Source of the DNA: Chloroflexota bacterium
GTDB taxonomy: Bacteria; Chloroflexota; Anaerolineae; SpSt-600
NCBI GenBank assembly: GCA_011041825.1
Contig: DRAO01000134.1
Span: 1-9,927, forward strand
Direction of reading: 5' to 3'
Length of the DNA: 9,927 nt
This document shows, one piece after another, positions 5,723-9,927 of this stretch; positions within the stretch are counted from its first letter, which is position 1; each line of letters opens with the position of its first letter. The notes beneath the pieces are model-generated. The model was not told where the DNA came from. It saw only the letters and a program-made list of their open reading frames with translations, and searched no databases. A program made the translations under genes and the position numbers.

Positions 5723-6568
5723 GTGGGCAGAAAGCGAGGGGACTGGCAATGGTTTGCCATCTTGCTCACCATAAGCTTGGTGGGGCTGGCCCTCCATCAG
5801 GCCGGTTACGTGAACCCTGTCGAGGATGTGGCCCTGCGCATCATCACCCCCTTCCAGAAGGGGGCTTCTTTCATTTATTCCTTAACCAGGGATTCAATAG
5901 AAACCATCCGGGAACTTCAGGATTTAAAGAGGGAAAACGAAGAACTCCGCCACGAGGTGGAACGGCTTACGGTGGAAAATGTCCGGCTAAAGGAGTTAGA
6001 AGCTGAGAACAGAACCCTCCGCCGGATGCTTAATTTCGTCGAAGCTAACCCCGGTTACGATTACAAGGCTGCTCAGGTGATAGGCCGGGTCATAGCCCGA
6101 GACCCTTCAGGTTTTACCCATTACTTCCTCATAGATGCGGGCCGCAAAGATGGCCTTGCCCCCGGAATGCCAGTAGTGACGGAAAGAGGATTGGTGGGTC
6201 GCATAAGCGATGTGTACCACAACGCCTCTCGGGTGCTGCTCATAACTGACCCTTCCAGTTCCATCGGCGCTTTCCTGCAAAGCTCCAGGGCGACAGGGAT
6301 GGTTGAAGGTACGGTGGAAGGAGTGTTGAAGATGCGCTTTATACCCCTGGATGCCCCCGTTTCGGTGGGAGATGTGGTATTGACATCGGGGCTTGGGGGG
6401 CTCTTGCCAAGAGGGTTGGTGATAGGCCAGGTGATTGAGATTGATAAGAAGGATTATGCCCTTTTCCAGGAAGCCCGCCTTCAGCCTACCGTGGATTTCA
6501 ACCAGCTAGAATTTGTGCTGGTCATTACTAACTTTCGGCCTTTTTCGCTGGAAGAAGGAGGGGAATAG
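5723..6568 (+). CDS. mreC: rod-shape-determining protein MreC
   Basis: MreC is a membrane-anchored scaffold that links MreB and MreD to PBP2 on the outer face of the membrane. The 281-residue protein has a short charged N-terminus (MGRKRGDW) and one membrane helix (about 10-28). An amphipathic stretch leads into a coiled coil rich in Glu, Leu, Lys and Arg (about 58-105, ELQDLKRENEELRHEVERL). The beta-rich MreC domain (about 115-272) has AQVIGRVIARDPSGF, IDAGRKDGLAPGMPVV, GLVGRI, and LTSGLGGLLPRGLVIGQV near its end. The start is GTG. Its AAGGAG lies in the last mreB codons about 10 nt upstream, so it is coupled to mreB. A strong ribosome site for mreD is embedded in its last codons. Confidence 0.96.
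   Translation: MGRKRGDWQWFAILLTISLVGLALHQAGYVNPVEDVALRIITPFQKGASFIYSLTRDSIETIRELQDLKRENEELRHEVERLTVENVRLKELEAENRTLRRMLNFVEANPGYDYKAAQVIGRVIARDPSGFTHYFLIDAGRKDGLAPGMPVVTERGLVGRISDVYHNASRVLLITDPSSSIGAFLQSSRATGMVEGTVEGVLKMRFIPLDAPVSVGDVVLTSGLGGLLPRGLVIGQVIEIDKKDYALFQEARLQPTVDFNQLEFVLVITNFRPFSLEEGGE
6557..6563 (+). promoter_or_regulatory. ribosome-binding site that places the mreD start at an ATC codon
   Basis: GGAGGGG lies in the last mreC codons. Exactly 7 nt downstream, in the mreD frame, is ATC (6571), not ATG, GTG or TTG. The first standard start codon in the frame, TTG at 6589, is 25 nt from this site and has no other ribosome site. The frame is open back to a stop at 6529, with only ATA and ATC as possible unusual starts before that TTG. 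Confidence 0.6.
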
Positions 6569-6570
6569 CC

Positions 6571-7071
6571 ATCAACGTTTACCTCACTTTGCTCCTGTTA
6601 TTTGGGCTGGCCATTTTTCAGAATAGCATGCTCTCAGATTTAAAGCTAGGAGCGGCCCGGACAGATGTGATGCTCTTAGCAGTCCTGTCCTGGACCCTCC
6701 TCCGAGGGAGCAGAAGGGGGATGATGTGGGCTTTTGCAGGGGGGATGTTCCTGGACCTCACCTGTGGAGGGCCAATGGGGAGGTTTGCCATCTCCCTGCT
6801 GGTAGTAGCCTTCCTGATGGGACTAGGCTCGGATTACTTCTCTCCAGGCAACCTGCTGATCCCTCCTCTGCTCAGCGGGGTGCTTACCCTGCCCTATGAC
6901 CTGACCCAGTTGGTTATCCTTCAGGCAATCGGACACCATCTGATATGGTGGGAGAACATCCTCAAGGTCACATTGCCCTCGATGCTCCTGAATGCAGCGG
7001 CTTCACTGCCGGTATATCTGGTATTGCGGTGGCTACATCATAGGACTTTAGGTGAGAGGATGGAGTGGTGA
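6571..7071 (+). CDS. mreD: rod-shape-determining membrane protein MreD
   Basis: MreD is the small multi-pass membrane partner of MreC in the elongation complex. The protein is hydrophobic with about five or six membrane segments, and carries the family's characteristic stretch FAGGMFLDLTCGGPMGRFAI, with DL and Gly spacing typical of MreD. I place the start at ATC 6571 (166 residues, opening xNVYLTLLLLFGLAIFQN) because an ideal GGAGGGG lies 7 nt upstream and the first membrane helix is then complete. The fallback start is TTG 6589 (160 residues), which lacks a ribosome site and clips the helix. It begins 2 bp after mreC and overlaps the PBP2 gene by 4-7 bp. Family assignment rests on context, length and the DL/Gly region. 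Confidence 0.9.
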   Translation: MNVYLTLLLLFGLAIFQNSMLSDLKLGAARTDVMLLAVLSWTLLRGSRRGMMWAFAGGMFLDLTCGGPMGRFAISLLVVAFLMGLGSDYFSPGNLLIPPLLSGVLTLPYDLTQLVILQAIGHHLIWWENILKVTLPSMLLNAAASLPVYLVLRWLHHRTLGERMEW

Positions 7072-8972
7072 GAGGCGAACGGTGGCGCCTGGATTTCCTT
7101 AAAGCGGTGATTATCCTATCACTGTTAATACTTGGGGCCCGCCTCTGGCAGATACAGATTGTGCGAGGCGAGACCTACCGGGTTCTGGCCGACCGCAACC
7201 GCTTGCGCCTGGTGCAAACTGAAGCCCTGCGGGGGGTCATATACGACCGCTGGGGGCGAGTTCTGGCCCGCAATACCCCCAGTTACAGCGTGGTCATCAT
7301 CCCTGCTGACCTCCCCAGAGACGAGGCACAGAGGGAAGAAGTGCTGGCCCGGGTCTCCCACCTGCTTTTCCCAACCCCGGGCAAAGGTCCTGGGCGCTTT
7401 TACCCCCCTGAGGTCGCTCCCGACCTAAAGGCTCTGGTTGAGGAGGGGATGAAGAACCCCTATAAGCCTGTAGTGGTCAAAAGGCAGGTGACCCGGGAGA
7501 CCGCCTTCATTATCCAGGAGGAACACTTAAACCTCCCTGGAGTGCAAGTTAAAATAGAACCCGTCAGGGAATACGTAAGCAGCACCCTCTTCTCCCACAT
7601 AATAGGTTATGTAGGCCCTATCCCCAGGGAAAAGGTGAAATATTATACCGCCAAGGGATATGAACCCTCAGAGGACAAAGTGGGCCTCACAGGCCTGGAA
7701 TTCACATTTGAGTCTTACCTGAAGGGGCAGAAGGGATACAAGCTGGTGGAGGTGGATGTAGCAGGCAGGGAAGTTCGCACCATCAGCCAAGCCAAGCCGC
7801 CCGTACCCGGCTATAACCTCCACCTCACCTTGGATATGGACCTCCAGGCAGAAGTTAAGGCGGCCCTTGAAGAAGGGATGAAAAGGGCCGGCTCTAAATC
7901 AGGGGTAGCCATCGTTATGGACCCACGAAACGGCCAAATCCTGGCTATGGTCAGCCTGCCCACGTACGACAATAACCTCTTCGCCAGAGGCATAAGTGCC
8001 GAGGAATACCGACGCCTTCAGGAAGACCCACACCATCCCTTGGTGAACCATGCCATCACCGGGCAATACCCCCCTGGCTCCACCTTCAAGATTGTACCTG
8101 CTGTTGCCGCCCTTGAGGAGGGAATTGTAAATGAGCATACCCTTATCCGTTGTGATGGGGTCTTATGGGTGCCAAACCGTTATTTCCCTGACGACCCCTC
8201 TATGGCCCAGCCATTCTATTGCTGGATACATAAGCTGGGCAAAGGTCACGGCCCTATAAACATTGTGGATGCCATAGTGCACTCGTGCGACATTTTCTTC
8301 TACGTGATAGCAGGGGGGTACAACGACTTCCAAGGGCTAGGCTTGAAAACGCTAACTCACTATGCCCGGCTCTTTGGCTTCGGGGAGAAGACGGGCATAG
8401 ACCTGCCGGGGGAAAGCCCCGGGCTTGTCCCAAGTGCTCGCTGGAAGCGGCTCAATTATGCTGAAAACTGGGTTACCGGTGATACCTATAACATTGCCAT
8501 AGGCCAGGGCTTCCTGCTGGCCACACCCCTTCAGGTGCTAAACGCCCTTGCGGTCATCGCCAACGGCGGCACCCTTTACAAACCACAGCTGGTGTATGAA
8601 ATAGTGGACGCTGAGGGAAGGGTGGTCAGGGAATTTGAACCCCAGGTCATCCGCAAGATTCCGATTTCCGAAAAGACCCTGGCTTTGGTGAGACAAGGCT
8701 TGCGGGAGGCTGTAACACGGGGCACGGCCTGGCGCACCAACTGGCCCGATATCCCAGTGGCAGGCAAGACAGGCACCGCTGAGTATCCGGGGCCCAGGGA
8801 TTCGAAGGGCAACCTGCCTACCCACGCCTGGTTCGCAGCTTTCGCCCCTTACGATGACCCTAAGATAGCATTGGTAGTATTCCTGGAGGGAGGCGGCGAG
8901 GGCTCTGAAATGGCCGTGCCAGTGGCGGCCCGCATCATCCGCTATTACTTCGACTACATCGCCTGGGAGTAA
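7065..8972 (+). CDS. mrdA: penicillin-binding protein 2, elongation transpeptidase
   Basis: PBP2 is the class B transpeptidase that cross-links peptidoglycan for rod elongation, working with RodA and MreBCD. Its 635 residues comprise a short cytoplasmic start, a membrane anchor (about 13-30), the pedestal/dimerisation domain (about 55-235, with LRGVIYDRWGRVLARN and VGLTGLE), and the transpeptidase domain (about 255-630). Active-site motifs are S339-TF-K342 (the nucleophile Ser in PPGSTFK), S407-C-D409 (SxD rather than SxN, common in PBP2) and K568-T-G-T571. Two adjacent GTG codons, 7065 and 7068, overlap the mreD stop. GAGG lies 5 or 8 nt before them, so either could be used. Translation is coupled to mreD. 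rodA is not seen in the window. Confidence 0.97.
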   Translation: MVRGERWRLDFLKAVIILSLLILGARLWQIQIVRGETYRVLADRNRLRLVQTEALRGVIYDRWGRVLARNTPSYSVVIIPADLPRDEAQREEVLARVSHLLFPTPGKGPGRFYPPEVAPDLKALVEEGMKNPYKPVVVKRQVTRETAFIIQEEHLNLPGVQVKIEPVREYVSSTLFSHIIGYVGPIPREKVKYYTAKGYEPSEDKVGLTGLEFTFESYLKGQKGYKLVEVDVAGREVRTISQAKPPVPGYNLHLTLDMDLQAEVKAALEEGMKRAGSKSGVAIVMDPRNGQILAMVSLPTYDNNLFARGISAEEYRRLQEDPHHPLVNHAITGQYPPGSTFKIVPAVAALEEGIVNEHTLIRCDGVLWVPNRYFPDDPSMAQPFYCWIHKLGKGHGPINIVDAIVHSCDIFFYVIAGGYNDFQGLGLKTLTHYARLFGFGEKTGIDLPGESPGLVPSARWKRLNYAENWVTGDTYNIAIGQGFLLATPLQVLNALAVIANGGTLYKPQLVYEIVDAEGRVVREFEPQVIRKIPISEKTLALVRQGLREAVTRGTAWRTNWPDIPVAGKTGTAEYPGPRDSKGNLPTHAWFAAFAPYDDPKIALVVFLEGGGEGSEMAVPVAARIIRYYFDYIAWE

Positions 8973-9011
8973 AAGGGATAATAAGAGTCCATCGGGGCTT
9001 AGTACTCCTGG

Positions 9012-9032
9012 CCTGGATGTTTCACGTCCGGG
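9012..9032 (+). other. small hairpin in the mrdA-minC gap
   Basis: Nine base pairs (two of them G-T) enclose a TTC loop, between 9012-9020 and 9024-9032. No T-run follows, so it is not an evident terminator. It lies 13 nt before the minC GTG and could affect minC translation or mRNA stability. The rest of the 73-bp gap shows nothing recognisable. Confidence 0.35.
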
Positions 9033-9045
9033 CGAGCTGTGGAGG

Positions 9046-9696
9046 GTGAACAAGAAAAGTATGGGGGGCATTAGCATAAAAGGTACCCGCCAGGGGATTA
9101 CCATAATAATAAACGGGGGAGAGCCAAAGGGTGCATTAAAGGACTTGGCCAAGCAGCTTGCATCTTCAGGGCATTTCCTCAGGGGAAACGAGGTGGTTTT
9201 GGAGATTGGCTCCGATTATTTTGGGGTTCAGGAATTAGAAGCCCTCTGTGGATTGCTCAAACGCTACGATATGAACCCTGTAAAGGTAATCAGCGAATCC
9301 CCTGATGTCCGTCGGGCGGCTCAGGCCCTTGGTTTGGAAGCCAACAAGCCTACAGCCAAGAGGCCCGAGTACGCCTTGGTGAAACGGGGGCCCATCCGCT
9401 CAGGCCAGAGCGTGAATTACGATGGCACAGTGCTCATCATAGGCGATGTGAATCCGGGGGGCGAGGTGATTGCCGGAGGAGATATAATTGTATGGGGGCA
9501 TCTGAAGGGTATGGCCTATGCCGGAGCTCCCGACGATTCTTCCCGGCGGATTTACGCCCTATCCTTGGAGCCAACCCTGCTGCGCATAGGGAACTATTTA
9601 GCTCGCCCTCCCGAAGGTGAAACTTCCCCTGGGAAAGGGCCGGAGACGGCCTTTGTGCAGGAGAATCAGATAGTGGTTGAACCTTGGGAGCATTGA
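9046..9696 (+). CDS. minC: septum-site-determining protein MinC
   Basis: MinC inhibits FtsZ assembly away from mid-cell and is carried to the membrane by MinD. The 216-residue protein has the usual two parts. The N-terminal FtsZ-inhibiting domain spans about residues 8-100 (ISIKGTRQGITIIING, LEIGSDYFGVQELEAL). A linker follows (KPTAKRPEYALVKR). The C-terminal beta-helix spans about 115-185 (GPIRSGQSVNYDGTVLIIGD, VNPGGEVIAGGDIIVWGHLKG, AYAGAPDDSSRRIYALSLEPTLLRIG), which dimerises and binds MinD. A charged tail of about 30 residues follows. The start is unsettled: GGAGG directly abuts GTG 9046, too close for it, while ATG 9061 lies 12-15 nt beyond and removes five residues. The core is unaffected either way. 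Confidence 0.96.
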   Translation: MNKKSMGGISIKGTRQGITIIINGGEPKGALKDLAKQLASSGHFLRGNEVVLEIGSDYFGVQELEALCGLLKRYDMNPVKVISESPDVRRAAQALGLEANKPTAKRPEYALVKRGPIRSGQSVNYDGTVLIIGDVNPGGEVIAGGDIIVWGHLKGMAYAGAPDDSSRRIYALSLEPTLLRIGNYLARPPEGETSPGKGPETAFVQENQIVVEPWEH

Positions 9697-9709
9697 GAGA
9701 AATCTCTCA
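9694..9709 (+). other. perfect dyad at the minC stop
   Basis: TGAGAGA and TCTCTCA flank AA, beginning at the minC TGA stop. This 7-bp stem has no T-run after it, so it is not a standard terminator. It may act with the repeat at 9720 as a 3' stability or attenuation structure. Confidence 0.35.
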
Positions 9710-9719
9710 GGCAGCTCAG

Positions 9720-9763
9720 GTAGCGCAAGATGGCATCTTGCGCTACGGCATCTTGCGCTACGG
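9720..9763 (+). repeat. three-copy inverted/tandem repeat between minC and minD
   Basis: The 13-mer GTAGCGCAAGATG (9720-9732) is followed after one base by its exact reverse complement (9734-9746) and again at 9749-9761. The last two copies, with GG after each, form a perfect 15-bp tandem duplication (9734-9748, 9749-9763). The first arm can pair with either of the other two, giving two mutually exclusive hairpins: one almost loop-less, one with a 16-nt loop. No T-run follows. Confidence 0.75.
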
Positions 9764-9803
9764 CTATCCTGTGGTTTTATGGGCAAGGAATTTGTGGAAA
9801 ATC

Positions 9804-9819
9804 AGCGTGAATTTACGCT
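9804..9819. promoter_or_regulatory. operator-like imperfect palindrome before minD
   Basis: AGCGTGAATTTACGCT matches its own reverse complement at 14 of 16 positions. It lies 59 nt before the minD start. I see no convincing -35/-10 pair near it. It may be a protein-binding dyad or a small 5-bp-stem hairpin; a chance occurrence is possible. Confidence 0.25.
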
Positions 9820-9878
9820 CAGACAAGATTTGTTGATCAGCCATCGCAATTAAATTCCTCCCTTAGAGGTGAACGCAG

Positions 9879-9927
9879 ATGGAAGCTAAAGTGATTACCA
9901 TAACTTCTGGCAAAGGAGGCGTGGGCA
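9879..9927 (+). CDS. minD: septum-site-determining ATPase MinD, first 16 residues
   Basis: The gene runs off the right edge. The visible part reads MEAKVITITSGKGGVG, the opening beta-strand and deviant Walker A P-loop of the MinD/ParA family, whose first Lys is the signature residue. MinD is a membrane-associated ATPase that recruits MinC, and it directly follows minC here. The ATG is about 8 nt after AGAGG. A ParA- or Mrp-type ATPase has a similar start, so MinD is inferred from the minC neighbour. Confidence 0.9.
   Translation, partial: MEAKVITITSGKGGVG

Noticed and set aside
7065..8972. Loss of the SxN motif in PBP2 (S407-C-D409)
   Set aside because: SxD at this position is common in PBP2-type proteins, so it is not a defect.
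8538..9152. Long minus-strand open frame across the end of mrdA and the start of minC
   Set aside because: It lies antisense to two strongly conserved genes, its product has no recognisable family pattern, and it spans their gap only because stops are scarce there.
9833..9855. Possible minD promoter TTGATC / TTAAAT
   Set aside because: The spacing is only 11 nt, too short for a sigma-70-type promoter, and no better pair was found.

Overview
The window is bacterial chromosome with a moderate-to-high GC content by eye, frequent AGG and ATA codons, GTG starts, and tRNA genes that do not encode CCA. It looks like a core-genome region rather than a phage or plasmid. A Chloroflexota-type bacterium (Anaerolineae/Dehalococcoidia-like) is my best guess. 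It rests mainly on the LuxR-HTH/membrane/Kelch protein next to an mre-pbp2-min shape and division cluster. The guess is tentative, and a deep-branching Clostridia-like organism cannot be excluded.

Left half (1-3781, minus strand, read right to left). A near-consensus promoter drives tRNA-Phe(GAA) and tRNA-Gln(TTG), followed by an intrinsic terminator. Next come a LuxR-type HTH protein with one membrane segment and a six-unit Kelch propeller, RNase Z (rnz), folK, a QueD/PTPS-family gene overlapping folK by 44 bp, and a partial FAD-dependent oxidoreductase that runs off the left edge. Gaps are 3-4 bp or overlaps except before folK, so this is probably one operon with a possible extra promoter before folK. 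Both tRNAs lack CCA, so they need RNase Z, which is encoded just downstream. The PTPS protein carries CExxHGH, the motif of the PTPS-I/III subgroup able to serve both queuosine and folate synthesis. Its coupling to folK fits a folate (FolB-replacing) role.

Middle (3782-4666). A small two-CBS-domain protein on the minus strand has its own promoter and ends before a perfect 20-bp-arm palindrome. The segment is bounded by a 14-bp inverted repeat at 3835 and 4581, possibly relics of a mobile element. The plus-strand mreB promoter lies at its right edge.

Right half (4667-9927, plus strand). mreB, mreC, mreD and mrdA (PBP2) form a tight elongasome operon. minC and the start of minD follow. mreD appears to start at a non-canonical ATC codon placed 7 nt after a perfect Shine-Dalgarno. 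The unusually long 182-bp minC-minD gap holds a three-copy inverted/tandem repeat that could form alternative hairpins, plus an operator-like dyad.

I see no CRISPR array, rRNA, transposase or phage gene. The most interesting items are the LuxR-Kelch transmembrane protein, the CExxHGH PTPS fused by overlap to folK, the ATC start of mreD, the three-copy repeat in minC-minD, and the inverted repeat around the CBS gene.
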